Source of the DNA: Rhizobium sp.
Lineage (GTDB): Bacteria; Pseudomonadota; Gammaproteobacteria; Xanthomonadales; Xanthomonadaceae
Assembly (NCBI GenBank): GCA_019459185.1
Contig: JAIBEO010000217.1
Location: 19,405-83,404, forward strand
Length of the DNA: 64,000 bases
Direction: 5' to 3'
Shown: positions 41,517 to 51,685 of the stretch, piece by piece
How the letters are laid out: each line of letters begins with the position of its first letter
Numbering within the stretch: position 1 is the first letter of the stretch
Position numbers and translations under genes: made by a program
The notes under the pieces: generated by a model
Database searches by the model: none
What the model was told of the DNA's origin: nothing
What the model saw: the letters and a program-made list of their open reading frames with translations, nothing else

Positions 41517-42605
41517 GTGCACCACTGGATCTCCTCCCCGCAAGCCCTGTCCGAAACCCTGGCCCGCTGGGCCGGCCAGCCCCTGGTGGCGCTGGACACC
41601 GAATTCATCCGCGAACGCACCTACTACCCTCAGCTGGCCCTGGTGCAACTGGCCGTGCCCGGCGAGATCGTGCTGGTGGACCCGCTGGTGCCCGGCATGC
41701 CCGAGGCCCTGCGCCCGCTGCTTCAGGACCCGTCGGTGACCAAGCTGATGCACAGCGCCAGCGAGGACCTGCAGGCCCTGCAGCGCGGCTGCCAGGCGCT
41801 GCCGGCGCCGCTGTTCGACACCCAGGTGGCCGCGGCGATGTGCGGGCTCGGTGCCGGCCTCGGCTACCAGAAGCTGGTGGAACAGGTCACCGGCGTGCAG
41901 CTGGCCAAGGGCGAAACCCGCTCGGACTGGCTGCGCCGCCCGCTCAGCGATTCCCAGCGCGAATACGCCGCCGACGACGTGCGCCACCTGCACGCCGTCC
42001 ATGCCTTCCTCGACAAGGAACTGGCCCAGCGCGGCCGCCACGCCTGGCTGCGCGCCGACGCCGAGCGCGCCCTGCGCAACGCCGCGAACGAGGGCGACGA
42101 CCCCTACCCGCACCTGGGCGTACGCAGCGCGCAGGCGCTCGACGCCGACGGCCAGGTGCGCCTGTGCCGCATGCTGCGCTGGCGCGAGGTCGAAGCGCGC
42201 CGCGCCGACAAACCCAAGAGCTGGATCCTCGATAACGAGCTGGCCGTGGCGCTGGCGCGCCGCCCGCCCGTCGATTTCCGCGACTTCGGCGCCGTGCTCG
42301 ACCGCCACCCCAAGGCCCCGCGCAAGTCGCGCGGCGAGCTCTGGGAAACGCTGTCAGCGCCGGTGGCCGAGTCCGACCGCGCCATCCCGCTGGTCAGCGG
42401 CGACAGCCTGGACAAGCAGCGCATCAAGGCCCTGCAGCAGGCCGTGGCGGCCTTGGCCGAGGCCCAGGGCCTGCCCGAGGGTCTGCTCTGCGCCCGCCGC
42501 CACCTCGAGGCCCTGCTCGAGGGCCGGGGCTGGCCCGAGGCCCTGGAAGGCTGGCGCCGCGAGCTGCTGGAACCACGCCTGGCGCCGATTCTTTCAGGCG
42601 GCTAG
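41517..42605 (+). CDS. rnd: ribonuclease D
   Basis: A protein of 362 residues. The 3'-5' exonuclease domain has DEDDy motifs: [10 protein letters not shown], the conserved D in [11 protein letters not shown] and YAADDV. It is followed by HRDC domains in the C-terminal half. It trims 3' ends of tRNA and other stable RNAs. It starts at GTG with no evident ribosome site. It lies directly upstream of tRNA-Ala. Confidence 0.92.
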   Translation: MHHWISSPQALSETLARWAGQPLVALDTEFIRERTYYPQLALVQLAVPGEIVLVDPLVPGMPEALRPLLQDPSVTKLMHSASEDLQALQRGCQALPAPLFDTQVAAAMCGLGAGLGYQKLVEQVTGVQLAKGETRSDWLRRPLSDSQREYAADDVRHLHAVHAFLDKELAQRGRHAWLRADAERALRNAANEGDDPYPHLGVRSAQALDADGQVRLCRMLRWREVEARRADKPKSWILDNELAVALARRPPVDFRDFGAVLDRHPKAPRKSRGELWETLSAPVAESDRAIPLVSGDSLDKQRIKALQQAVAALAEAQGLPEGLLCARRHLEALLEGRGWPEALEGWRRELLEPRLAPILSGG

Positions 42606-42646
42606 CCATCGCCGGAACATGCCTCTATAATTTCCCGACCTTCCGT

Positions 42647-42722
<76 letters not shown>

Positions 42723-42729
42723 CGATTCC

Positions 42730-42766
42730 GAAAGGGCCGGGCCGCAAGCCCGGCCCTTTCTTTTTC
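42730..42766 (+). terminator. intrinsic terminator of tRNA-Ala
   Basis: A 13-bp stem GAAAGGGCCGGGC/GCCCGGCCCTTTC with loop CGCAA is followed by TTTTTC. It lies eight bases behind the tRNA. Confidence 0.85.
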
Positions 42767-42789
42767 CCAGCCCATCCGACCCCACCGAC

Positions 42790-43722
42790 GTGACCGGCCG
42801 CACCGCCACCGCTTTCTCACCCGCCTCGGTCGGCAACATCGGCGTCGGCTTCGACCTGCTGGGCCACAGCGTGGCCGGCCCCGGAGACCGCGCCACGGTG
42901 CGCCGCGTGGACACGCCCGGCGTGCGCATCAGCGCCATCCGCGGCGTGGTCACCGAACTGCCGCTCGAAGCCTCCCGCAACACCGCCGGCGCGGCGCTGC
43001 TCTCGCTGGCGGCGGCGCTGGGGCTGCGCCACGGCTTCGAGGTGGAACTCGACAAGGGCATCGCGCTGGGCTCCGGCATGGGCGGCTCCGCCGCCTCCTG
43101 CGTAGCCGCGCTGGTGGCGGCCAATGCACTGCTGGACACGCCGCTGTCGCGCGAGGGGCTCTACCCGCATGCCCTGGACGGCGAGTCGCTGGCCAGCGGC
43201 GCGCGCACCGGCGACAACGTCGGGCCGATGCTGCTGGGCGGCCTGGTGCTGGCGACCCCCACGCGGCTGGTGCCGCTGCGGGTTCCCCGCGAATGGCAAT
43301 GCGCCGTGGTGCACCCGCATTTCGTGCTTGAAACGCTGGTCGCCCGCGCCGTGCTGGCGCCGCCCTACCCGCTGGCCACGGTCGTCGAACAGGGCGCCAA
43401 CCTGGCGCAGGTACTGCTGGGCTGCGAGCGCGGCGACGAATCCCTGGTGCGCGCCGGACTGCGCGACGTGCTGGTCGAACCGCGCCGCGCGCCGCTGGTG
43501 CCCGGCTTCGCGGCCGTGAAGCAGGCGGCGCTGGACGCCGGCGCCATGGGCGCCAGCCTGTCCGGCGCCGGCCCCAGCGTGTTCGCCTGGTGCACGGACG
43601 CCGCGACCGCGCAGCGCGCCGCCGGGGCCATGCGCCAGGCCTTCGCCGGCGCCGGCCTCGACAGCGATGCGCATGTTTCCCCGGTGGCCGGCCCCGCCGC
43701 CTCGCTGGTGGACCTCGCTTGA
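42790..43722 (+). CDS. thrB: homoserine kinase
   Basis: GHMP kinase of 310 residues that phosphorylates homoserine on the way to threonine. The phosphate loop is [10 protein letters not shown] (94-103), the N-terminal [13 protein letters not shown] is typical of ThrB, and the C-terminal [15 protein letters not shown] is conserved. It starts at GTG directly after the terminator of tRNA-Ala, so it needs its own promoter. Unusually it is alone, without thrA or thrC, between two tRNA genes. Confidence 0.92.
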   Translation: MTGRTATAFSPASVGNIGVGFDLLGHSVAGPGDRATVRRVDTPGVRISAIRGVVTELPLEASRNTAGAALLSLAAALGLRHGFEVELDKGIALGSGMGGSAASCVAALVAANALLDTPLSREGLYPHALDGESLASGARTGDNVGPMLLGGLVLATPTRLVPLRVPREWQCAVVHPHFVLETLVARAVLAPPYPLATVVEQGANLAQVLLGCERGDESLVRAGLRDVLVEPRRAPLVPGFAAVKQAALDAGAMGASLSGAGPSVFAWCTDAATAQRAAGAMRQAFAGAGLDSDAHVSPVAGPAASLVDLA

Positions 43723-43774
43723 GCGCAATCCCGGGGGCCACGGGGGTTTGTTTCTGCGATAATTCGCGCGCCCT

Positions 43775-43851
43775 GGCCCCGTAGCTCAGCTGGATAGAGC
43801 GTCCCCCTCCTAAGGGGAAGGTCGTACGTTCGAATCGTATCGGGGCCGCCA
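43775..43851 (+). tRNA. tRNA-Arg(CCT)
   Basis: A 77-base cloverleaf: acceptor GGCCCCG/CGGGGCC, D arm GCTC...GAGC, anticodon stem TCCCC/GGGGA with loop CTCCTAA, anticodon CCT reading AGG, T arm GTACG-TTCGAAT-CGTAT, and 3' GCCA with CCA encoded. AGG is a rare codon in such GC-rich genomes. Confidence 0.95.
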
Positions 43852-43893
43852 TTTCCCCGGCCGTAGCGCGGCCGCACGTTCCCGGAGCACGCA

Positions 43894-45426
43894 ATGACCC
43901 ACGCAGTCCTCACCGCCCTTGGCCTCACCGGCCAGGAATCCGGCACCTACCTCGGCCACGGCGAGTGGTCGGCCACCCGCGACGCGGGCGTGATCGAGCC
44001 GGTCAACCCGAGCAATGGCGAGGTGCTGGGCAAGGTCTATGCGTCCTCGCAGGCCGACTACGACCTGATCCTCGAGCGCGCCCAGGCCGCCTTCAAGGTC
44101 TGGCGCACCACGCCGGCCCCGAAGCGCGGCGAAGCCATCCGCCTGTGCGCGGAGGCCCTGCGCAGGCACAAGGATGCGCTGGGTTCGCTGGTGGCGCTGG
44201 AAATGGGCAAGTCCAAGCCGGAAGGCGACGGCGAGGTGCAGGAGATGATCGACATCGGCGAATTCGCCGTCGGCCTCTCGCGCCAGCTCTACGGCCTGAC
44301 CATGCACTCCGAGCGCCCGGGCCACCGCATGTACGAGCAGTACCACCCGCTGGGCATCGTCGGCATCATCTCGGCCTTCAACTTCCCGGTGGCGGTGTGG
44401 GCCTGGAACAGCTTTGTGGCCGGCGTCTGCGGCGACGTGTGCATCTGGAAGCCCTCGCCCAAGACCCCGCTGTCGGCGATCGCCTCGATGAAGATCTGCA
44501 ACGAAGCCCTGCGCGCCGGCGGCTTCCCGGACATCTTCTTCCTGTTCAACGACGCCGGCAGCGACCTGGCCGCGCACTTCGTCGACGACAAGCGCATCCC
44601 GCTGATCAGCTTCACCGGCTCCACCCGCGTGGGCCGCCACGTCGGCGAGCGCGTCGCGCGCCGCATGGGCCGTTCGCTGCTCGAGCTGGGCGGCAACAAC
44701 GCCATCATCGTCGACCCCACGGCCGACCTGAAGCTGGCCATCCCGGCCATCGCCTTCGGCGCCGTCGGCACCGCCGGCCAGCGCTGCACCACCACCCGCC
44801 GCCTGTTCGTGCACGAGTCCATCTACGCCGACGTGCTGGCCAAGCTGGTGGCGGCCTACAAGCAGGTCGAAAAGAAGATCGGCGACCCGACCGACCCGGC
44901 CAACCTGATGGGCCCGCTCAACAGCGCCGACGCCGTGGACGCTTACCTCGACGCCATCGCCAAGGCCAAGGCCAGCGGCGGCAAGGTCGAGACCGGCGGC
45001 GCGCGCATCGACCGCCCGGGCAACTTCGTGCTCCCGGCCATCGTCACCGGCCTGAAGAACAGCGACGAGATCGTCCAGCACGAGACTTTCGCGCCGATCC
45101 TGTACGTGATGCCCTACTCCGAACTCGAGGACGCCATCGCCATGCAGAACGACGTGCCGCAGGGCCTGTCGTCGGCGATCTTCACGCAGAACCTCAAGGC
45201 CGCCGAGGCCTTCCTGGCTGCGTCGGGTTCCGACTGCGGCATCGCCAACGTCAACATCGGCACCTCGGGCGCCGAGATCGGCGGTGCCTTCGGCGGCGAG
45301 AAGGAAACCGGCGGTGGCCGTGAATCCGGTTCGGACGCGTGGAAGGTCTACATGCGCCGCCAGACCAACACCATCAATTACTCCGACGCGCTGCCGCTGG
45401 CCCAGGGCATCAAGTTCGACCTCTGA
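43894..45426 (+). CDS. amaB: L-aminoadipate-semialdehyde dehydrogenase (ALDH7 family)
   Basis: Aldehyde dehydrogenase of 510 residues that matches the ALDH7/antiquitin group: [41 protein letters not shown] and the catalytic Cys near residue 298 in [15 protein letters not shown]. It oxidises aminoadipate semialdehyde in lysine breakdown with NAD+; related osmoprotectant aldehydes are possible substrates. It starts 42 bases behind tRNA-Arg. A small membrane protein gene follows in eight bases. Confidence 0.88.
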   Translation: MTHAVLTALGLTGQESGTYLGHGEWSATRDAGVIEPVNPSNGEVLGKVYASSQADYDLILERAQAAFKVWRTTPAPKRGEAIRLCAEALRRHKDALGSLVALEMGKSKPEGDGEVQEMIDIGEFAVGLSRQLYGLTMHSERPGHRMYEQYHPLGIVGIISAFNFPVAVWAWNSFVAGVCGDVCIWKPSPKTPLSAIASMKICNEALRAGGFPDIFFLFNDAGSDLAAHFVDDKRIPLISFTGSTRVGRHVGERVARRMGRSLLELGGNNAIIVDPTADLKLAIPAIAFGAVGTAGQRCTTTRRLFVHESIYADVLAKLVAAYKQVEKKIGDPTDPANLMGPLNSADAVDAYLDAIAKAKASGGKVETGGARIDRPGNFVLPAIVTGLKNSDEIVQHETFAPILYVMPYSELEDAIAMQNDVPQGLSSAIFTQNLKAAEAFLAASGSDCGIANVNIGTSGAEIGGAFGGEKETGGGRESGSDAWKVYMRRQTNTINYSDALPLAQGIKFDL

Positions 45427-45434
45427 GGCATCCC

Positions 45435-45734
45435 ATGAACACGACCCCCCGGCAGACCAGCGCCCTCGCCGTCACCAGCCTGGTCACCGGCGTCCTGGGC
45501 TGGACCTTCCTGCCCCTGCTGGGCAGCCTGCTGGCCATCATCACCGGCCACATGGCCCGCGCCGAAATCCGGCGCGCGGCCGGCCAGATGGACGGCGATG
45601 GGCTGGCCATCGCGGGGCTGGTGCTGGGCTGGGCGGCGGTCGTGGTCACGGTGCTGACGATCCTGGCCGTCATCCTGTTCTTCGGGGGGCTGGCGGCATT
45701 GCTGGCCCTGCTGGGCGCCAGCGGCAACCTCTGA
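45435..45734 (+). CDS. small DUF4190-type membrane protein
   Basis: A protein of 99 residues with two membrane helices (about 10-40 and 58-92) joined by a charged loop, [21 protein letters not shown]. This matches the DUF4190 pattern of small membrane proteins of unknown role. It lies between the dehydrogenase and pyrD in a likely single transcript. Confidence 0.75.
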   Translation: MNTTPRQTSALAVTSLVTGVLGWTFLPLLGSLLAIITGHMARAEIRRAAGQMDGDGLAIAGLVLGWAAVVVTVLTILAVILFFGGLAALLALLGASGNL

Positions 45735-45747
45735 ACGGCGGGTGCGC

Positions 45748-46782
45748 ATGTATTCGCTGGCCAAGCCCTTCCTCTTCCACCTCGACGCCGAGCGGGCCCA
45801 CGACCTGGGCCTGCGCGGCATCGAGGCGGCCTACCGGCTGGGGATGAACCCGCTGCTGGCGGGCAAACCCAAGCCGCTGCCGACCAAGGCCTTCGGCCTG
45901 GTGTTCCCAAACCCGGTGGGCTGCGCCGCCGGCCTGGACAAGAACGGCGCCCACGTGGACGCGCTGCTGGCCCTGGGCTTCGGCTTCGTCGAGGTCGGCA
46001 CGGTCACGCCGCGGCCGCAGGAAGGCAACCCGAAGCCGCGCATGTTCCGCCTGCCCGAGCACAACGCGGTGATCAACCGCCTGGGCTTCAACAACGGCGG
46101 CGTGGACGCGCTGGTGCGCAACGTCTCGCGCGCGCGACGCAAGGGTGGCCTGCTGGGCATCAACATCGGCAAGAACAAGGACACCCACAACGAGGACGCG
46201 GCCGAGGATTACCTGTACTGCCTCGAGCGGGTGTATCCGCTGGCCGACTACATCACGGACAACATCTCCTCGCCCAACACCGCCGGCCTGCGCGAACTGC
46301 AGGAAGAGCAGCAACTGCGCCGCCTCGTCAGCGAGCTGCGTGAGGCCCAGGAGCGCCTGGGCGCGCAGCACGGCAAGCGCGTGCCGATGCTGGTGAAGAT
46401 CGCCCCCGACCTGTCCGACGACGACGTGGACGCCTGCGCCCGCGTGCTCTCCGACCTCAAGGTCGATGGCGTCATCGCCACCAACACCACGCTCGACCGC
46501 CTGCCGGTGGAAGGCCACAAGCTCGCCACGGAAGCCGGCGGCCTGTCGGGCGCGCCGCTGTACGGCAAGTCCACCGCGGTGCTGCGCCGCCTGCGCGGGC
46601 GCCTGGACGACGGCATCCCGGTGATCGGCGTCGGCGGCATCCTCAGCGGCGCCGACGCGGCCGGCAAGATCACCGCCGGCGCGCTGATGGTGCAGTTCTA
46701 CACCGGCCTGGTCTACCGCGGCCCCGAGCTGATCGGCGAATGCGTGGACGCCATCCGCCGGCGCCGCGAGGGCGTGGCGTGA
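45748..46782 (+). CDS. pyrD: dihydroorotate dehydrogenase (quinone), class 2
   Basis: FMN enzyme of pyrimidine synthesis, about 344 residues, with the N-terminal membrane-binding helix region of class 2 ([18 protein letters not shown]). [33 protein letters not shown], the catalytic serine loop [11 protein letters not shown] and [10 protein letters not shown] are conserved. ATG at 45748 was chosen over a GTG six bases upstream. The stop overlaps murB by four bases. Confidence 0.95.
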   Translation: MYSLAKPFLFHLDAERAHDLGLRGIEAAYRLGMNPLLAGKPKPLPTKAFGLVFPNPVGCAAGLDKNGAHVDALLALGFGFVEVGTVTPRPQEGNPKPRMFRLPEHNAVINRLGFNNGGVDALVRNVSRARRKGGLLGINIGKNKDTHNEDAAEDYLYCLERVYPLADYITDNISSPNTAGLRELQEEQQLRRLVSELREAQERLGAQHGKRVPMLVKIAPDLSDDDVDACARVLSDLKVDGVIATNTTLDRLPVEGHKLATEAGGLSGAPLYGKSTAVLRRLRGRLDDGIPVIGVGGILSGADAAGKITAGALMVQFYTGLVYRGPELIGECVDAIRRRREGVA

Positions 46783-47825
46783 GCGGCTACCAGCTGGCCG
46801 AGAACGTCTCGCTGGCCGGCCGCAACACCTTCCGCGTCCCCGCCCGCGCCGCCATGATGGCCGACGTGTCGCGCGCCGACGCGCTGGCCGAGCTGTTCGA
46901 ATTCGCCATGCTGCGCGAGGGCCCGGTGCTGGTGCTGGGCGAAGGCAGCAACCTGCTCTTCGCCGGCGATTTCCCCGGCGTGGCGATCTGCCTGACCCTG
47001 GCCGGCGTGCGCATCGTCCAGGACGACGGCGACACCGCCCTGGTGCGCGCCGAAGCCGGCATGAACTGGAACGACCTGGTGGCCTGGACCCTGGCCCGCG
47101 GCCTGTGCGGGCTGGAGAACATGGCCCTGATCCCGGGCACGGTCGGCGCCGCGCCGATCCAGAACATCGGCGCCTACGGCGTCGAGGTGGGCGAATTCAT
47201 CGAAGCCGTCGAGGCCTTCCAGCGCGACACCGGCCAGGTCAAGCGCCTCGCCGCCGCCGACTGCGGCTTCGGCTACCGCGACAGCCTGTTCAAGCGCGAG
47301 GCCGACCGCTGGGTGGTCACCGCCCTCGAACTGCGCCTGCCGCGCCAGCGCGAGCTGCGGCTCGACTACGCCGGCGTGCGCGAGGAGCTGGCCGCCATGG
47401 GCGTGGCCACGCCGCGCGCCGTGCACGTGGCCGAGGCCATCAGCCGCCTGCGCACGCGCAAGCTTCCGAACCCGGCCCTGCTGGGCAACGCCGGCAGCTT
47501 CTTCAAGAACCCGGTCGTGGATGCCGCCACCGCCGAGGCCCTGCAGGCCGCGAACCCCGGCCTGCCGGCCTTCCCCGGCGGCGAGGGCAAACGCAAGCTC
47601 TCCGCTGCCTGGATGATCGAGGCCTGCGGCTGGAAAGGCTTCCGCGAGGGCGACGCCGGCGTCGCCGCCCAGCACGCGCTGGTGCTGGTGAACCACGGCC
47701 AAGCCACCGGCGCGCAGCTGCTGGCCCTGGCCCGCCGCATCGCCGCCTCGGTGCGCGAACGCTTCGGCGTGGCGCTCGAACCCGAGCCGCGCATCATCGG
47801 CGCGCGTTTCGACGACCCGGCGTGA
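46779..47825 (+). CDS. murB: UDP-N-acetylenolpyruvoylglucosamine reductase
   Basis: FAD enzyme of peptidoglycan precursor synthesis, 348 residues, the long E. coli-type form. [15 protein letters not shown] and [19 protein letters not shown] bind FAD, the catalytic Ser/Glu region is [12 protein letters not shown], and [12 protein letters not shown] is typical. It starts at GTG within the pyrD stop (GTGA), and its stop overlaps the next start in the same way. Confidence 0.95.
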   Translation: MSGYQLAENVSLAGRNTFRVPARAAMMADVSRADALAELFEFAMLREGPVLVLGEGSNLLFAGDFPGVAICLTLAGVRIVQDDGDTALVRAEAGMNWNDLVAWTLARGLCGLENMALIPGTVGAAPIQNIGAYGVEVGEFIEAVEAFQRDTGQVKRLAAADCGFGYRDSLFKREADRWVVTALELRLPRQRELRLDYAGVREELAAMGVATPRAVHVAEAISRLRTRKLPNPALLGNAGSFFKNPVVDAATAEALQAANPGLPAFPGGEGKRKLSAAWMIEACGWKGFREGDAGVAAQHALVLVNHGQATGAQLLALARRIAASVRERFGVALEPEPRIIGARFDDPA

Positions 47826-48745
47826 AGCCGCCCGGCGACCGCCCCGTGGACGTACCCCGCGCGGTCGCGCTGATGAGCGCGGGCACCGTGCTCTTCGGCC
47901 TGATGGCGGTGTGCATCCGGCTGGCCTCGGAGCAGCTGCACGCCTTCGAGATCGCCTTCTTCCGCAACTTCTTCGGCCTGGTGTTCATCCTGCCGATCCT
48001 GTTCCGGCACGGACCGTCGATCCTGCGCACCAACAAGCTGGGCTTCTACATCGGCCGCTGCGCCATCGGCATGGTGTCCATGCTGGCCGGATTCTGGGCG
48101 ATCGTGCACCTGCCGCTGGCGCAGGCGATCGCGCTGTCGTATTCCAGCCCGCTGTTCGTCACCATCGCCGCCGTGGTCGTGCTGGGCGAAGTGGTGCGGG
48201 CGCGGCGCTGGACTGCGGTGATCGTCGGCTTCCTGGGCGTGCTGGTGATCGTGCGCCCCGGCAGCGACGATTTCAGCGCCGGCAGCCTGGTGGCGGTGCT
48301 GGCGGCCGTGGCCAGCGCCAGCGCCGCGATCAGCATCAAGTTCCTCTCGCGCACCGAACACCCCGACGCGATCGTGCTCTACACCACCCTGATCTGGGTG
48401 CCGATGTCGCTGCTGCCGGCGCTGCTGTACTGGGAGACGCCGGTTGGCATCACCTGGCTCTGGATCGTGCTGGCCGGTTTCCTGGGCACCACGGCGCACA
48501 TGCTGTGGACGCGCGCGCTGCGGCTGGGCGAAGCTTCGATGCTCACGCCCATCAGCTTCCTGCAGGTGCTGGTGGTGGCGGTGTTCGGCTGGTTCCTGTT
48601 CGGCGAGGCGCTCGACCGCTGGACTGTGCTGGGCGCGGCGATCATCTTCGGCTCGAACGTCTACATCGCCCGGCGCGAGGCGCAGCTGGCGCGGCAGGCG
48701 GTCACCGATCCCGACATCAACCCCGAGACGCCCTCGCCGCGCTGA
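47822..48745 (+). CDS. EamA-family (DMT) transporter
   Basis: A protein of 307 residues with ten hydrophobic helices in two EamA halves (about 15-145 and 155-290), for example MSAGTVLFGLMAVCIRLASEQL and TPISFLQVLVVAVFGWFLFGE. Such proteins export metabolites or amino acids; the substrate cannot be told. It starts at a GTG overlapping the murB stop. It converges on the kinase gene with three bases between. Confidence 0.85.
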   Translation: MKPPGDRPVDVPRAVALMSAGTVLFGLMAVCIRLASEQLHAFEIAFFRNFFGLVFILPILFRHGPSILRTNKLGFYIGRCAIGMVSMLAGFWAIVHLPLAQAIALSYSSPLFVTIAAVVVLGEVVRARRWTAVIVGFLGVLVIVRPGSDDFSAGSLVAVLAAVASASAAISIKFLSRTEHPDAIVLYTTLIWVPMSLLPALLYWETPVGITWLWIVLAGFLGTTAHMLWTRALRLGEASMLTPISFLQVLVVAVFGWFLFGEALDRWTVLGAAIIFGSNVYIARREAQLARQAVTDPDINPETPSPR

Positions 48746-48748
48746 GGC

Positions 48749-51586
48749 TCAGGGCAACGGATCTTCTTCCAGCGACTCGCGCAGGCGGTCGGCGACGCGG
48801 CGGCGCGGCGGGTCCAGGCTTTCCGGCGGTGCGTCGAGCAGCGGCTGGATTTGCGCCGCGAACAGCGCGTCGGCCTCGGCGCGTTCACCCAGTTCGCGCA
48901 GCGCGCGCACCACCGGCAGCGCGCCGGCGGCGACCTCCGGATGGCCTTCGCCCCAGGTGGCCAGGCGCGCGGCGAAGGCCTCGCGGTAGGCCGCCAGCGC
49001 GGCGCGCGCATCGCCGGCGTCCAGGTGCAGGTCACCTTCGACGTCGAGCAGCATGTGCACCTGCGGGTTGCGTTCGCCCAGCACGGCCAGCACGTCGGCT
49101 TTTACCGCCTGCAGGTGGCGCATGGCTTCCGCGTCGCGCCCGGCGCGATGCAGGGTGCCGGCGTGGTTGGCCTGCACGAACAGCGTGTCGGGGTGCTTCG
49201 GACCGAGCAGGCGGGTGCGGCCGGCGATCACCCCGTCTTCCAGCACCAGCGCCTCGTCGAAGCGCTCCAGCCGCGCCAGCAGGGCCGAGACGTTCAGGCG
49301 CGAACGCAGCGCGTCGGCCGAGCCGGCGCCCAGCACGCGCTCGCGCACCTCCTGCACCTCGCAGGCGATCGCCAGCGCCGCCTCCACGTCGCCCTGGTCG
49401 CTGAGCATGTTCGACAGGTTGCTGCGCTGGTTGAGCGAATACGGATGCTCGCGCCCGAGCTTGCGCTCCTGGATCTCCACCAGCTGCCGCTGCAGCGCCA
49501 GGGCGGCTTCGACATCACCGGTCATCACGCGCAGGATGGCCAGGTTGCTCATCGAAGCCAGCGTGTCCTCGTGTTCCGGGCCCAGCTGCGCGGCGCGCTT
49601 CGCGTACAGGCCTTCCAGCGCCTCGCGGGCCTTGGCCTGTTCGCCGGTGCGGGCGTAGCTGATGGCGAGGTTGTTGAGCAGGCCCTGCACCTTCGGGTCG
49701 TCCTCGCCGCGGGCGGCCAGGGCGCGCGCATGCAGCGCTTCCTGCAGGTCGCGGGCGCGCGGCCGGTCACCGAGCGAGGAAATCACTTCGCTCTGCTTGA
49801 GTTCGATGGCCAGGCGCAGGTCGCCCACGGGGTCCAGGCCGGCGCTGCGGGCCATCAGGTCGTCGACCAGGGCCAGCGCCTCCTTGTGCTTGCCGCCGGC
49901 GTGTTTGGCGCCGGCTTGCTTGAGCCGGGCGTCCAGCGTGTCGGGGTGGTCAGGGCCCAGGCTGGCCTCGCGGTCGTCGGCGACGCGGGTGAAGCCGGCG
50001 TCGGCTTCCGCCACCAGCGCCAGCGCCAGGTACACGTCGCCCACCGACTCGCGCAGGTCGGCGGCCAGCGCCGGCTGGCCGGCGAATTCGCGTTCGATCG
50101 CCTGCTCGGCGCCGGCCAGCACGTACTGGCCCAGCAGCGTGCGCGCCAGGTCGGTGGGACTGGCCTGGGCCAGCACCGACTCCAGCGCCGGCAGCTGCGC
50201 CGGCGCGGACTTTTCCAGCTGCCCGCGCAGGCCAGTGGCCAGGCCCACGCCCATGGCTTCCACGTCCACGCCCTCGAGCATGGACTGCTGGAAGGCGACC
50301 ACGCGCTCGAGTTCGGCACTGCGCTGCTCGGCCAGCGCGCGCTGCTGCCGGGCCTGCTGCAGGCCGTACAGCGACAGCGCCAGGCCCGACAGCACCGCCA
50401 GCGACACGGCGGCGGCGGCGGCGAGCGCGACGCGGTGGCGACGAAGGTACTTGCCCAGCACGTAGCGACGGCTGGGCGGCACGGCGGCCAGCGGCTGGTC
50501 GTCGAGGAAACGCCGCAGTTCCTGCGCCAGCTCGGCGGCCGAGCTGTAGCGCTCGGCGCGATCGCGGCGCATGGCCTTGAGCACCACCCAGTCGAGCTCG
50601 GTGCGCAGCACGCGGCGCAGGCGCGGCGGGCTCAGGCCCAGCTGGCCGGCGCGCGCGGCGGCGTTGCCCGGCGCCAGCGTCAGGATCTGTTCGGACGGCG
50701 GCGCCCCCGTGGTGCTGGCGGTGCGGGGGGGGCGGGCGGGGGGGGCGGGGTGGCCGGGCGCCCGCGTCTGTATCTTTGCGCCCGGCGGCCCCCCGGTGGG
50801 GCTGGGGGGGCGCGGCGCCTCGACGGTGGCGCCGCCCATGCCCGGCCGGCGGCCGGCCAGCAGTTCGTACAGCAGCACGCCCAGCGAATAGACGTCGGAG
50901 CGGGTGTCCACCTCGACGCCGTCCAGGCCGGCCTGCTCGGGGCTCATGTAATCGGGCGTGCCGGCGCGTTCGAGTTCGCCGGCTCGCTCGCCCGCGGCCA
51001 GCGAGCGGCTGGCGGCGGTGGCGATGCCGAAGTCGATGATCTTGGGCAGCGGCCGGCCGTCCACCACCGACACCAGGATGTTGCCGGGCTTGAGGTCGCG
51101 GTGGATCACGCCCTTCTGGTGCGCGTGCTGCACGCCCTCGCAGACGCGGATGAACAGCTCCAGGCGCTCGCGCAGCGGCAGCGACTGCTGCTCGCAGAAG
51201 CTGGTGAGCGGGCTGCCCTCGATGAACTCCATCGCGAAGAAGGGGAAGCCTTCCGGCGTGGCGCCGGCGTCGTACACCTGGGCGATGGCCGGGTGCTTCA
51301 TCTGCGCCAGCAGCTGGCGCTCGATCTCGAAGTAGGCCAGGTGGCGGGCATCGAGCCGGCGCGCGTGCAGGAGCTTCAGCGCCACCGTGCGGCGCACCGG
51401 TTCGAGCTGTTCGGCGCGGTAGACCTCGCCCATGCCGCCACGGCCCAGCAGCGCTTCGATGCGGTAGCGGCCCAGCCGGGCGCCCGGGGCCAGGCTGGCG
51501 CCTTCCTGCACGGGCGCCGGGCCCGCGCCGGAGCGCGTCGGCAGGCCTTCCGTCGGTGCGAGATCGTCCTCGTGCTGGCCCGCCAT
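48749..51586 (-). CDS. membrane Ser/Thr protein kinase with TPR-like repeats
   Basis: A protein of 945 residues. The Hanks-type kinase domain covers about 40-375: glycine loop LGRGGMGEVY, Lys71 in VALKLL, catalytic Asp164 in HRDLKPGN and Asp185 in DFG, so it should be active. One membrane helix follows (about 386-408). The C-terminal half is a TPR/Kinesin-light-chain-type repeat region (repeated LGPxHPDTL units) in the periplasm. Residues about 250-297 are a Pro/Gly-rich stretch from a G-run region (50718-50820). It stays in frame but looks unlike the normal kinase sequence there and may be a sequencing fault. Confidence 0.88.
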   Translation of the reverse strand: MAGQHEDDLAPTEGLPTRSGAGPAPVQEGASLAPGARLGRYRIEALLGRGGMGEVYRAEQLEPVRRTVALKLLHARRLDARHLAYFEIERQLLAQMKHPAIAQVYDAGATPEGFPFFAMEFIEGSPLTSFCEQQSLPLRERLELFIRVCEGVQHAHQKGVIHRDLKPGNILVSVVDGRPLPKIIDFGIATAASRSLAAGERAGELERAGTPDYMSPEQAGLDGVEVDTRSDVYSLGVLLYELLAGRRPGMGGATVEAPRPPSPTGGPPGAKIQTRAPGHPAPPARPPRTASTTGAPPSEQILTLAPGNAAARAGQLGLSPPRLRRVLRTELDWVVLKAMRRDRAERYSSAAELAQELRRFLDDQPLAAVPPSRRYVLGKYLRRHRVALAAAAAVSLAVLSGLALSLYGLQQARQQRALAEQRSAELERVVAFQQSMLEGVDVEAMGVGLATGLRGQLEKSAPAQLPALESVLAQASPTDLARTLLGQYVLAGAEQAIEREFAGQPALAADLRESVGDVYLALALVAEADAGFTRVADDREASLGPDHPDTLDARLKQAGAKHAGGKHKEALALVDDLMARSAGLDPVGDLRLAIELKQSEVISSLGDRPRARDLQEALHARALAARGEDDPKVQGLLNNLAISYARTGEQAKAREALEGLYAKRAAQLGPEHEDTLASMSNLAILRVMTGDVEAALALQRQLVEIQERKLGREHPYSLNQRSNLSNMLSDQGDVEAALAIACEVQEVRERVLGAGSADALRSRLNVSALLARLERFDEALVLEDGVIAGRTRLLGPKHPDTLFVQANHAGTLHRAGRDAEAMRHLQAVKADVLAVLGERNPQVHMLLDVEGDLHLDAGDARAALAAYREAFAARLATWGEGHPEVAAGALPVVRALRELGERAEADALFAAQIQPLLDAPPESLDPPRRRVADRLRESLEEDPLP

Positions 51587-51685
51587 GCCTTCCCCTCCCG
51601 GCTCCCGCGGATGTTAACGCAAGGGCGCGCGGGCGCCGGCAATCCGGCTAAACTCGCCCTGTCGTCTGCCGTCCCCCCGACCCGC

